Below are positions 35,690 to 47,977 of a DNA stretch of 64,000 nucleotides, in pieces. The DNA lies in assembly GCF_901000735.1 (NCBI RefSeq), contig NC_081547.1:5146001-5210000 (forward strand), read 5' to 3'. The DNA is from Corylus avellana (Eukaryota; Streptophyta; Magnoliopsida; Fagales; Betulaceae). Numbering within the stretch: position 1 is the first letter of the stretch; each line of letters starts with the position of its first letter. The notes beneath the pieces are model-generated. The model had not been told where the DNA came from and made no database searches. It saw nothing but the letters and a program-made list of their open reading frames with translations. The position numbers and the translations under genes are program-made.

Positions 35690-35840
35690 ACTCCTTCCAC
35701 ATCATTGCCTCTTGCGCTTGCCAAGCCCTTGATGGCTGGCAGCACTTCTGAAGTCACATCTATTGTTGGAGGAAGTTTCCTAAAACAGCGTTGGTGAATC
35801 TTTCGTGGATGCCTTCCAAAAAATAACAGGATCTTGTTTA
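35690..35840 (-). pseudogene. Scrap of a class III chitinase C-terminus
   Basis: On the minus strand a frame reads NKILLFFGRHP, then IDVTSEVLPAIKGLA. This matches [11 protein letters not shown] and [15 protein letters not shown] near the C-terminus of the chitinases here, in order and at about the right spacing, but the sequence between is scrambled and the following GGVMLW strand is out of frame. Nothing of the N-terminal two-thirds was found. It lies in the same orientation as chitinases 3 and 4 and marks an older, decayed member of the array. Confidence 0.65.
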
Positions 35841-35967
35841 TCTTGCATATATTGCGGTTTTTGGAATGGTAAATATTGTCCACACTTCTGTCAAAAGGAA
35901 TAGCTTAAGGTATACCCCCCTAACCTCCAATTCTTTCCCCAAGTTAGTCCATGGTGGGTTGAGATCT

Positions 35968-36117
35968 GTTTTGGCAAATGGGAGGTTGTTATTTAAATGT
36001 TTGACATGGCTATTAATAGAAACAGCATTTAATCATTGTTGGGTATAGAATTATTCTGCTGATAACTTGTCAGTCATTACTAAATAAAGTTTTGGCAAAT
36101 GGGAGGTTGTTATTTAA
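35968..36117. repeat. 29-bp direct repeat, 121 bp apart
   Basis: GTTTTGGCAAATGGGAGGTT plus nine further bases are identical at 35968-35996 and 36089-36117. The copies flank about 90 bases of unremarkable sequence between the chitinase scrap and chitinase 3. Confidence 0.8.
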
Positions 36118-36290
36118 GCATGCCATCAAGATCTTAGGGAAAAGATAACCAAAGGGAGAAGAAGGCAAAATGTATCAACAGTACACAATTCTCCTTATTA
36201 TATAGATAGAACACAAGGGCAAGATACAAGAACACCCATCTAGGAAGTAACTTGGATACAAATATATCATAGAGTGACCTAGCTATATAT

Positions 36291-37270
<980 letters not shown>

Positions 37271-37292
37271 CTATATCTTAAGATTAAGCATG

Positions 37293-37302
37293 CTTTTTAT
37301 AG
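37293..37302 (-). promoter_or_regulatory. TATA box of chitinase 3
   Basis: CTATAAAAAG on the minus strand about 105 bases before the ATG. It aligns with the TATA box of chitinase 4. Confidence 0.55.
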
Positions 37303-37350
37303 AGGCAATGATGGCCCAATAATGATAATTATCATCTTGTTCTCATGCTG

Positions 37351-37430
37351 AGTGCGTGGCCGAAGGGTTACCTTCTTCTTTCTTATGTTTTAATCTTAAT
37401 AGTCTTTGATAAACGTACACGGCGTTGTGG
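37351..37430 (-). promoter_or_regulatory. Promoter blocks shared by chitinases 3 and 4
   Basis: Two blocks, GAGTGCGTGGCCGAAGGGTT (about 37350-37369) and AAACGTACACGGCGTTGT (about 37411-37428), recur upstream of chitinase 4 at about 40746-40765 and 40798-40815 in the same order. The DNA between is less similar. The duplication therefore included the promoter; these blocks may be the constrained parts, but binding factors are unknown. Confidence 0.45.
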
Positions 37431-39191
37431 ATTTGAGTCGATTTCCATTCTCATATTGCCTTGTCTAGTTGTGAACTAATTTTTGGCTTATAAGGCAATT
37501 TTTTTTCCTTCTTTCTTTGGAAGGCATGGTCCCCAACAGGAAAACCATATTTAAGTTCCATATCTTGAATTCTAATTCGGTGTGTCCTAGATTTCATTCC
37601 CTACGTTGTTTAAGAATTAAGATTTATTAACTGACTGACAAATAATATCAGATTTGATGAGATGTTTCCCGTGCCTAACAAATAGATAGGGGCTATTACA
37701 CTTCCCACATGATGGACTTTCCAATTGAGACATGCAAACTGTAGTTTCAAGCACTTGCTCTCTAAGTGCTTATTTCTTGATACGGGAGTGAAAAATCACG
37801 ATTGAATTGTAAACGGGCTAATCTTTATATTTCACATAAAGAGAAATATTACGTGTATTTTTAAGCGTACACTCTTTGACTTGACAGTGAGTCAAGTGAA
37901 ATGACGTTCTATTCAAAATTTAATGTTGATTTTTACTGCTAGGTAAGAGAATATGCAGTGTATTTGGAAGTGCATCTGACTTTCTTTTTCTTTTTTTCAT
38001 ATTAGTATTGATTTTCACTGCGAAACATTCGTCTCTCCAATTTTCCCACCTCCCAAATGCCTTTCTTTTCTCAAAAACTCCTCATCCACCTCTTCTTCTT
38101 TGTCTCTGTTCGTTTCTACTTCGAAAGATGATGATGGTAATGCTGACAGTTTTGTGAAGAATTGGGGACAAATACAATCCTTTACTCGATGAAGGAAGCT
38201 CGAATACTTTAGGCATCAAAATCATCTACAATCCCTAAGATATTTTATCCACCGTAATATTTTAAATCCTATCAACTCGTTTATAACGAAAGACAAAGAT
38301 CTTGTCACGTCGTCAATCCATTACAAAACTCTAAAAATATGTTTGAAAAATAAAGAAAAAACACTTTGAGCGTATTCTTAATGTTCACAATTTTTTACAG
38401 ACACGAACTTAACATGAAATTAGTATATTAGGATTGTATTGTTTGTCATGTTTAATTAAAATAGGTAGGTTACAATATTATATCCATATTTCGATACGAC
38501 ATAAACTCAATAGTGATATTTAGGGATGTCGATTTTTTAAACAGCCTACAAATTTGACACGAACTCAACACGAAATTAGTGGGTTATGGTTAAAAGGTTT
38601 GACCCATTTAAGTAAATTGATTGAGTTAAAGTTGATTTATATAGTCTTATATCTATGCATCAACACGACTCAAATCCAACACGTGAACAAGTATTATAGA
38701 GTTCTCTCAAGCCTCCAATTTGTATCTCAATTTTCATTTTAAAAGACTCCTATAATTCTTTTAAAATCAAATTTGTATCTCCTAATTTTTTATTTTTATT
38801 TTTCAATTTCTAATTTCCAAATCTAAAATCTTATTTCCGCCCTTACCAATTGTTGCCCCTAGTATTCTATTTATGTCCACACAAATTATAGGTGAATTAG
38901 AGGTGGTCTACGTGGTGGACTAGAGTTCAACTATATGTTGTTGGTATGTTCAACAGAGTGAGACAAATGGCTAGGGCGGCGCCTTTGGTCTACAAATTTC
39001 AATGAAATTTTTTTGTTTGCTTCTGCCTCATTTTTCAACATCAACTCAACGTCATCTTATTAAATCAAACTTATACATATTTGGTTGGGTATTGAAAATC
39101 TTGTCGCTGACTGAATTAACTTGAAAATATCTTCTATTTCAGTGGATGGTGGTTATCTTGGAGTGGATAGGGAGACAAGTGATTGTTTAAC
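37431..39191. other. AT-rich intergenic stretch between chitinases 3 and 4
   Basis: No gene or clear element was recognised. 37990-38130 is pyrimidine-rich. 38550-38720 contains short open frames without domains. Confidence 0.35.
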
Positions 39192-39525
39192 GGGAAAATA
39201 CAGTTTACCTCCTGAAGTTTCAGAAATTTTTTAATTTTAATCTTAAAGTTCAAAAATTGGCAATCTACCCTCCTGAAGTTTTAAAAATTGGCAATTTAAA
39301 CCTTCAGTTATTAATTTCCGTTAAATTTGACAGAATTTTTTTTAAAAAAGCCTGAGGGTAATGATGTAATTTCATATATTTCCGTCAATTTAGACGAAAA
39401 AATTAAACGGAAGGTTTAAATTGTCAATTTTTGAAAATTTAGGGGGATAGATTGCCAATTTTTGAACTTTGGGGTTAAAATTGAAAAAACTCCTGAAACT
39501 TCAGGGAGTAAACTGCATTTTTCCC
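39192..39525. mobile_element. Foldback MITE with 9-bp target-site duplication
   Basis: The 334-bp element has arms of about 150 bases: GGGAAAATACAGTTTACCTC on the left and, inverted from the right, GGGAAAAATGCAGTTTACTC. TTGTTTAAC (39183-39191) and TTGTTTAAT (39526-39534) flank it, eight of nine bases equal. Termini beginning GGG and nine-base targets point to the Mutator superfamily. Confidence 0.85.
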
Positions 39526-39747
39526 TTGTTTAATATAGTATTAAAGCCGAAGATTTTGAGTTCAAACTTTGCTTTTATCATTTATCATTCATTTAAGAGA
39601 CACAAGATAATTTTATAGACTAAATTGATTGAAATAAGTTAAAAATCACACTCATGATATTTCCATACAAATCATACATGATATTAGAACATATAGAGAG
39701 AACACAAGTGAAAAATGCAGAAGCTTGGATACAAATCATCTGGGTAT

Positions 39748-40670
<923 letters not shown>

Positions 40671-40685
40671 TTAGTGTAAAGCATG

Positions 40686-40695
40686 CTTTATATAG
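40686..40695 (-). promoter_or_regulatory. TATA box of chitinase 4
   Basis: CTATATAAAG on the minus strand about 43 bases before the ATG, aligned with the TATA region of chitinase 3. Confidence 0.55.
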
Positions 40696-41252
40696 GGGGA
40701 TTATGGCCCAATTGTGACATTTATCATCTTGTTCTGTTGCTAAAGAGTGCGTGGCTGAAGGGTTGCTCTAGTTTCACAATCTTAATAATCACTGTTAAAC
40801 GCACACGGCGTTGTAAATTGCAGACAATTCTCCTTCTCCTCATCTTTCTTTTGTCTAGTTGTGTACTACTTAAACCATTTGTGAGTTCAATATCTTGAAA
40901 TTTAATTTGAAATTACATCAGATTTGGCTTATCTTTAACCTTATGGTGTTTGTTCTCTAATAGGGTGCAACGACCTGTTGACTGTCGTCATCCTTTTTCC
41001 AAATTACTTCTCTTACTTGCCCCCTTCATAATCTTCAGCCAACATTTGTCAGAATACGTGAATAATTACAGAATATAATGAGATTTGTGAAAGGGAATTA
41101 TGGATTACGTACAAAGTATATATGTTCCTGTTCTAATTTTCTATATCCAATTTGCACCTTTCAACTTCTCATTCCAGATTCCTAATTCGTGAAAAAATTA
41201 GTCAAGAATCTACGCTCCTCTGATGGATTAATTAACTTGTAAATTTATTGTA

Positions 41253-42117
41253 GGGTAAATTACAGTTTGTCTTTCCAAACTATCTTCACATTCTCAAGTT
41301 AACCTTTAAACTACAATTCATTGAACTCAGACCTATAAACTAACGCAATGTTCGGAATTGTCCCGTGTCAAAATTGACCATTATTTTGTATGAAAATTTT
41401 TAGCGTGTTTCTACACGTGTGTACAGATTCCCCTCACTTAAAAAAAAGAAAGAAAAAAAAGAAGCTAATGTAATTTTTGTTCAAAGGGGTTACCCTATTT
41501 CAAGTGAAGGGTGGCCCACCTTTTCAGAATGACGGAGGCACGACTACCCCCAACATAACAGATGGGGTTGCCATGCAGCCGGCCCATCTATTTAAAGAGG
41601 TGGTTGTGCAATCACTCATTTTACTTGTTGTAGGACTACTCTTACTAATTCAAAGAGGTGGTTGTGTGGTCATTCCTAATGTAGTAAAGGGGTGGCCACA
41701 TGGCCAGGGATTGGCCACATAGCCACCTTCATCTCTTTAATAGGGTAGCCACGCGAGGAGTTCCCATTTGTTTAGAGGAGATGGCTGTACGACCACCTCT
41801 CACTTGTTTAGATAGGAAGCCACACAATCACCTTTCACCTTTAGAAGAGCAGTAGTACAACCAACTCCTCTGTTGTGAGTGGGTGTGGCCGCCACCCTTT
41901 GGTGATATTCATGTCACATTTTTTAAGGGCAATTTGGTAACTCACGTGCACATACAAGGCATATGCTAACATTTTTCCATTCCAAATGGGTAATTTTGAC
42001 ACAGGAGGCAACTTGAAAAATTGCAATAATTTATAAGTTCAAATTGTTGTATGCTGTAATTTATAGGTCAATTTGAGAATGGGATGACAGCTTAGTGAGG
42101 CAAAGTGTAATTTACCC
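41253..42117. mobile_element. Mutator-like TIR element with diverged 9-bp target site
   Basis: The left arm starts GGGTAAATTACAGTTTGTC; the right arm inverted starts GGGTAAATTACACTTTGCC. Arms are about 150 bases. TTTATTGTA (41244-41252) and TTAATTATA (42118-42126) agree at seven of nine positions. The interior is built of GGTGGC/GCCACC repeats at about 40-60-base spacing, a linker type also seen in families A and B. No gene is captured; the open frame 41477-41722 is repeat-derived. Confidence 0.7.
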
Positions 42118-42171
42118 TTAATTATACTAAAATCTGAAAATACAACTAAATCACTGTCAACTTCAAGACCA

Positions 42172-42620
42172 TTTTGCAGTCTTAAACAGATTCCTACACT
42201 GATATACATTGAAGAAAATGCAAAGCTCTAGCTTGATATTTACTTAATTACCAATTAACGAATAAATGAAGTTACATTTTGCAGACAAAACCAGGTGTAG
42301 GTATAGATTCAAGATGATGCAAAGCTCTAGCTTCATATTTGCTTTGTCCCCAATTCACGAATAAATGATTTGCATTTAACCTGCACTATACATTTACTCA
42401 ATATACAATGCTTAAACAACACTTTGAGTAATGATGAAAGTCATCTCTGAGTAATTACAACATGCCAATATGGTTCATATTAGCTAGTGCTAATAATTAG
42501 ATCAACCAAACACTACACACTTCGAACTATCAACTTCAAAAACATTTTGCGTTCTAAACCAGGTTCTCACACTGATTTACACTGAAGAAGATGCAAAGCT
42601 CTAGCTTGATATTTACTTGC
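42172..42620. repeat. Three diverged copies of a 75-bp module at the 3' end of the DUF2358 gene
   Basis: ATGCAAAGCTCTAGCTTGAT with flanking TTTTGC...AAACC...ACACTGA...TTGAAGA occurs near 42217, 42317 and 42593. The copies lie 35 to 480 bases past the stop codon of the minus-strand gene, where its 3' untranslated region should be. Nothing is known of a function. Confidence 0.7.
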
Positions 42621-42654
42621 ACAGCACAATTTATTTCAAAATGTGTAAAGCGCT

Positions 42655-45091
42655 TTAGTAATGATAAGTTCTTTCTGAAGATGGAGGAGAAGAAATTTCA
42701 AAATAAGTTGGTCTCGGGGTTGAGGGACAACCAAGAGTTCGGATTAAATCCTCCACAGCCAGCACCCGAAACTTTGAAGGTGAATTGAAAGCAATGTTGT
42801 CAACTCGATGCTCGAATATCTTTCCTTTCTTATCGAATTTATATTCTGAGGTGGCATCAAATCGACCATGACTCTCCCATGGGACTCGTGGGATGCCATG
42901 GACGGTCCATCGAACCATTATGCTGTTCTCCATGGGCTGCCACACACTAACGATGTCAACCCACAAAGCCTTAAAAAATATCTGGCCATGGAATCGTAGT
43001 GCCCAGAAAATTGATTTATAGTTCTGAATGCCACTAAAAGTATTGAGAGGATCTTTAAAAACGATGTCATCCCTGCCCAAAGTACCAATGAAAATTGTTA
43101 GCATATACTCAAGATGTTTTTTTAACAAAATTCCATGTGATAATGATAGGCACAAAGTTTTATGAGCTAGTGAAAATAAAAAAATGCATACAAGTCTTGT
43201 CTAGGCTACTGGCATGTGTGCTAGACAATCAAATACCTCATTCTTGCCATATATACGTGGACATAGATCAGTTCATAACTGCAAACATTATATATATATA
43301 TATAATTTCAACCAAACATGATAAGAACTTCTACATGATAGCCTGAAACGTCCTTACTTTCATTGGCATCTATAGTCTTAACAATGCAAACTCATCCCTC
43401 AATAATCTGCAACAGCAATAGTTTTGATATAATTTTGGGAAATCAGCATACAAATAACTGCAACCAACTGTTATGCAATATATATATATGCTCCTTCAGT
43501 GTCTTCCTTGGTCAAAAGTAAAAACTAACACCATTCACATATATATTTTAATCATTACATGTCCACTTCTGACAAATTTTCTTCGGCATGGGTAGAAGTG
43601 TGTGGGAGGTGAGTTGAGTGATGAGTCCAAGTGTCTAAGAGGCGGTGCCATGCATTGAACATTGGAACCTATCTGCAACTACACCATGACATGCATGCAG
43701 ATTCAATGTATATCTCTCTATATATAATACACAGGTTTGAATTTGAACACTGCAATATTATTCTGTGACTATTACCTAGAATTACTGTTCTCGTGTTGTG
43801 AAGGATAGTAATGATGTTAATCTGTCTGCTATTGTTGTTGACAAGTATCACCAATAATCTATCAAAAGATGCATGAAAAATACAAGCCCAAGATACAGAA
43901 TAATGCTAAATCTTTTCCATGCTTTTCTGTCCATGCACTCTTAATTAAATGAGATGCTCAAAATCACACAGTTTATTTTCAATTTAGTGTCCATATTTTT
44001 TTATAAGCAATTTTCATTTAAATATCCATCTAGAGAAGACTTAAGGAAAAAACTCGCTACCTACCCATCCTCAATAACAAAAACTATAATGATTACAGTT
44101 TAAAAAATCACACCTAAGCTTTAGTGGCAGCGTATCACAAGCTTTTTTGATCTGGTCATACCCAGCTCCCTCTCCTCAGGGAAGATCCTAGATCAATTTT
44201 TCTTTTAAGTAAAACTGACCCAAATATCCCAACAAATACTTTTGCTGAAGTATCATAGGCTATAGCCTTAATTAGTGTTACAAAATAAAATGACTAACTT
44301 TATAACTTATAAGGCATAATGTGGGTAAGCAGGCAGGCACTAAGAACATGGTGTCTAGCTTATTTGTAGTGATGATACCGAATTAACCATAACAGTATTC
44401 CTACCAGATAGATAAAGCATATAATTTCTTTGTAAGTTGAATGATAAATAAGTTTTACCTTGACATCGAAATGAATCTTAACCCTCCATGCGATTCTAAT
44501 TTAAACAAAGGGGGTGACTTTCCAATTATAATCACCGATCAAATTCACAAGTTTAATTTACTTCTTGTTTCCCATCACATAAACAAGCATGATTCAACAA
44601 TTTCGCTAAATTGATATGGGTTTTCGATTGATTAACAACCACAAGGAGTATACAACAAAAAATCGTAATTTTTCTTTTATTTTCCTCAATTTTCAACAAA
44701 ACAGGTAGATTGCAAATGCAACAAACATAAGATGAAATTCAAAAAATAAAAATAAAACATCATACCTATAGATATCATAACTGAGCTCCCTGTAAAAGAC
44801 CTCGGGAAACTCCTCTCTCAGAGTCCGAATCGCGTAGCCCACATTCACATAGTAATTCTGCTTCTCTTCCTCCTCTTTGCTCGGCTTGGAACCTCGCTTC
44901 ACCGGAGCCGAGAATTGTCCGTACAAGTTTACACCTTGATCCAGCCCCGAAACCCTAACCCTAACCCTACCCCTAGACCCAGCCTTTCCGTTATTCCTCA
45001 AAGTAATGAAGCTTTTGGGATTCCTAGGACTAGGGTTACAGAAGAACTTCGGGAGAGTGGAAATTTCAGGTGAATGGATGAGAAGAGCCAT
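42655..45091 (-). CDS. DUF2358 family protein, probably plastid-targeted
   Basis: Two exons, 45091-44766 and 43072-42655, joined across a 1,693-bp GT-AG intron, give 247 residues with phase intact at an Arg codon. The first 55 or so residues are rich in Ser, Arg and Asn and poor in acids, as in a chloroplast transit peptide. The DUF2358 core follows: NYYVNVGYAIRTLREEFPEV, ELSYDIYRDDIVFKDPLNTF, NYKSIFWALRFHGQIFFKAL and WTVHGIPRVPW. The family has an NTF2-like fold and no established biochemical role. From memory this corresponds to Arabidopsis At2g46220, next to ABIL1, as here. Exon 1 includes a telomere-like (CCCTAA)n tract that encodes GRVRVRVSG. The splice junction was chosen by GT-AG rule and domain continuity. 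Confidence 0.88.
44950..44975. repeat. Telomere-like tract inside a coding exon
   Basis: AAACCCTAACCCTAACCCTA followed by CCCCTA on the plus strand, within exon 1 of the DUF2358 gene. It contains a perfect telo-box (AAACCCTAA). In the gene's sense it encodes alternating Arg-Val in the presumed transit peptide. Confidence 0.85.
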
Positions 45092-46009
45092 GGAACGGTC
45101 AAATTTTCTGAAAATGAAATTTTGGGGTTTGGAAAAGGTGATATTAGAGGAAGGTCAATTGAGAAAATAATTCCATTTTTCCCGGGAAAGTGAACGGAAT
45201 TTTTTTCTAATAGAACTTGTTTGGGTGGCGAGAAAATGAGAAAGGGAAACGAAATCTGTTTTGGATAACATGATGTTTTATGTTTCCGGATAATTGGAAT
45301 TATCGAGTAATTAAAATTAAGAAAAAAAAATGTGATTGGCAGTTGGAATATGTCGTGCCAAAGATTGACATCAGGCGAATTTACTCCGATCTGGGTCGTA
45401 CGTCCGGATAAAGACGAACGAACGGTCTAGATCGCATCACATAGACCCACAGCCACGGTGCCAAAGGATAAAATTTTCCTGGGTAGAGATTTACATGTTT
45501 TTTAAATAATAATTTTATTAAAAAAATATGTATTTTTTTACATGTTAATTAACAAATTATATATTTCTTACATGTTAAAAAAATACATATAATTTTATTT
45601 ATTGGGTTGAAATTATTTTTTCAATTAAGTTAAAAGAAAATTAATGTCCTTCTATAAAAGGTTAAGAATTAATTAAATCCAGATTAATGCAATTTTGTGA
45701 ACAACCCTATAGGCTATAGTAGCTCCATTGAGTTTGCTGTGAGTGAACAGTGAAGTATTCTTGCTGACTCCTGATTTCAACCATTGGTTTCAGCTGCGGT
45801 TTTGTTTCGTAGCCTCTCCAAAAATATATGGAAATCCCGTTAGAAGAAAATCTATAAGGAAAATTGGAACGACCGGGACGGAGGTTGAGTTTAGTATGGA
45901 AAGAGATTAATGGGTAATAAATTGTGTTGTTAGGAGTCGATATACAATAAATTTTTTTTCTTTCTTATAAGTTGGAGGTGACCATGAACTATTCTAGCCA
46001 CCTCCTTCC
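45092..46009. other. Upstream region of the DUF2358 gene
   Basis: Start of the 2.1-kb stretch between the divergent DUF2358 and ABIL1 genes. The first 150 bases should hold the DUF2358 leader and promoter; no clear TATA box is visible. 45480-45660 is AT-rich. No gene. Confidence 0.4.
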
Positions 46010-46437
46010 TCCGTCACCAGATGCAGCGATGGATGCCATAGATGGGAGGATAAGCATAGGAATTGAGGTGCGAGAACGTGAGGGTTTTGTGATTGCAGCT
46101 AAGAGCTTGTAAAAAAATGGGTCATCAAGAACAAGCTTTGGCAATTGTCCAAGCTATTAAATTTTGAAAGAAATATGCACTTTAAATATTATTTTGGAAG
46201 GTGATGCGCTCAAAGTGGTTCAAGCTATGAATTATACTAGTCAAAAAATGGAGCTGATTCAAACAACTAGTAGAGGATATTCAGATGATTATTGCACATT
46301 TTCCCATATTAGTAGTCACAAACACTGCAACACATGGGTTAGCTAAGGCAGCGGTTAAGTTCGTCATAGATTAGGTTTGGTGGGGAAGAAATTCTTCTGT
46401 GTGTATTTGTAGAGTAATGTTATAAGTCCTCCTATAA
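46010..46437 (+). pseudogene. LINE-derived RNase H (RVT_3-type) relic
   Basis: Broken plus-strand frames show DAAMDAIDGRISIGIEV, GFVIAAKSL, LNIILEGDALKVVQAM (with the catalytic Asp kept) and, in other frames, fragments of the region that normally ends in the HxxREAN block. At least two stops and two frame changes are present. It sits between the divergent DUF2358 and ABIL1 promoters. No reverse transcriptase remains and the target site was not found. Confidence 0.6.
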
Positions 46438-47180
46438 TCATCTTAGGATCCTCCAAAATGTGATGTAGTTTTTAAAATTATTGTTAAACTTGAGATATGA
46501 TATATTGAATTTTGATATATTGGTAATTTTAAAAGTTACATCACATTTAGGATGACTATAAGAAGACTTATAGCATTACTCGTATTTGTGAGGTATATTT
46601 TTAAAGTTTTGTCTCATGTGTGAAAATTTTCCATCAACCTTGACTCGTCCGTATAGTCACATGCCAGTGATGCCACTATACGCGTCGGAGAGAGACAGTT
46701 CGATTCATCGTCGTCATGCCACGGAGAGCTTCGTCATCTCATCGTCGTCATCATCGTCCCTACAGGCCATCCGGTTGGAATTTCCGAGCTCATTAATGGG
46801 GGAGAGTTTCGTCATTTCGTCGTCGTAGGTCGGAGAGAGACGATTACTGGTTGTTGTTTAATCAATGAGAACCACCGTCTCAATAACGCCCATCAACTAC
46901 CCACTTACCGCTCACAAAGTCACAATAAATGAATAAAGTAATCCCACTGTCATTTTCGCTTCCCATTAACTCCAAAATCGCATTTGCCGCGATTGCTTCG
47001 ACCTCACTCTCACTCTCTCTCTCTCTAAAACCACTCGCTTATTAGCTCTCCAACCAGAACCTAACCCCAAATCTAACCCTTAATATATTCCCTTTTTATT
47101 CTTTGTCAATGCTCTCGGGCTCTTCCATTTCTTTCTTGTAGTTGACCGTAAAATCCAGAGCGTTGGTGATTGCTACTGAA
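46438..47180. other. ABIL1 upstream region and leader
   Basis: No gene. The stretch 47004-47028 is a CT-rich tract typical of plant 5' leaders. A TCG/CGT-rich segment lies at 46680-46830. The promoter shows no clear TATA box, as is common for housekeeping genes. Confidence 0.45.
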
Positions 47181-47936
47181 ATGGAAGTGGAGCAAGCGAG
47201 GCCAGCCAATCCGGCCATGACCTTCGACGAGGTCTCCATGGAGCGCAGCAAAAGCTTCGTCAAAGCTTTGCAGGTTCAGCAGCTCTCTTTCAGATAATTT
47301 TTATGTTATGCATTTGTGGATGAGTTTGTTGCCGGGTTTTTTTAGGGCCAGATCTGGATTCTTGTTGTTTCATTGATCAATTTTGTTATGCTTGGTATGC
47401 TCTATGGCCAAATTTTTACAATTTACGTACTGTTGCCGTTTGATTGTTTTGAAAGTTAAGGAAAGAGAAAAGGGGTTGGAAATTATGGAAAATAATCGAG
47501 TCAACTGAGTCAAACGGTTGTGTTAGGCGGACTGGAATTGAGACATTTTAACCCGTTATGTTTTCTTTATCTATCTATTTTCTTGGCAGTCAGGAGAGGA
47601 GACTGAGGAGTTAGTGTAATCTTTCTCATTTTGTGCATTGCTACTGGGAAATTACATGCTAAGATTGCTGAATTTTGTTAAGGAATAATTAGTGTGTTGT
47701 ACTACTATGAGGAGATGTAATGGTTATTTTGGCGCCGGGGGGGAGGGGGGTTCTTCCTTTGTGTACAAGGGCATGTTAGATATGTTATATGGTTTTTTTT
47801 ATTGGCACAATTTCCCCAAATAGATTTTACTCATGTGATGTTAGGCATTTTTAATTTATCTCACTACACTTATAAAACAAATTTTTTTTTAAATTTATCT
47901 CACTACATGAGCCCTGAAAGGCAGGAAACTGGTAAA

Positions 47937-47977
<41 letters not shown>

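Noticed and set aside
41477..41722. Open frame within GGTGGC repeats
   Set aside because: Repeat-derived translation inside a TIR element; no protein family.
41500..41900. CRISPR-like spaced repeats
   Set aside because: The GGTGGC/GCCACC units are imperfect and unevenly spaced, and the genome is plant nuclear.
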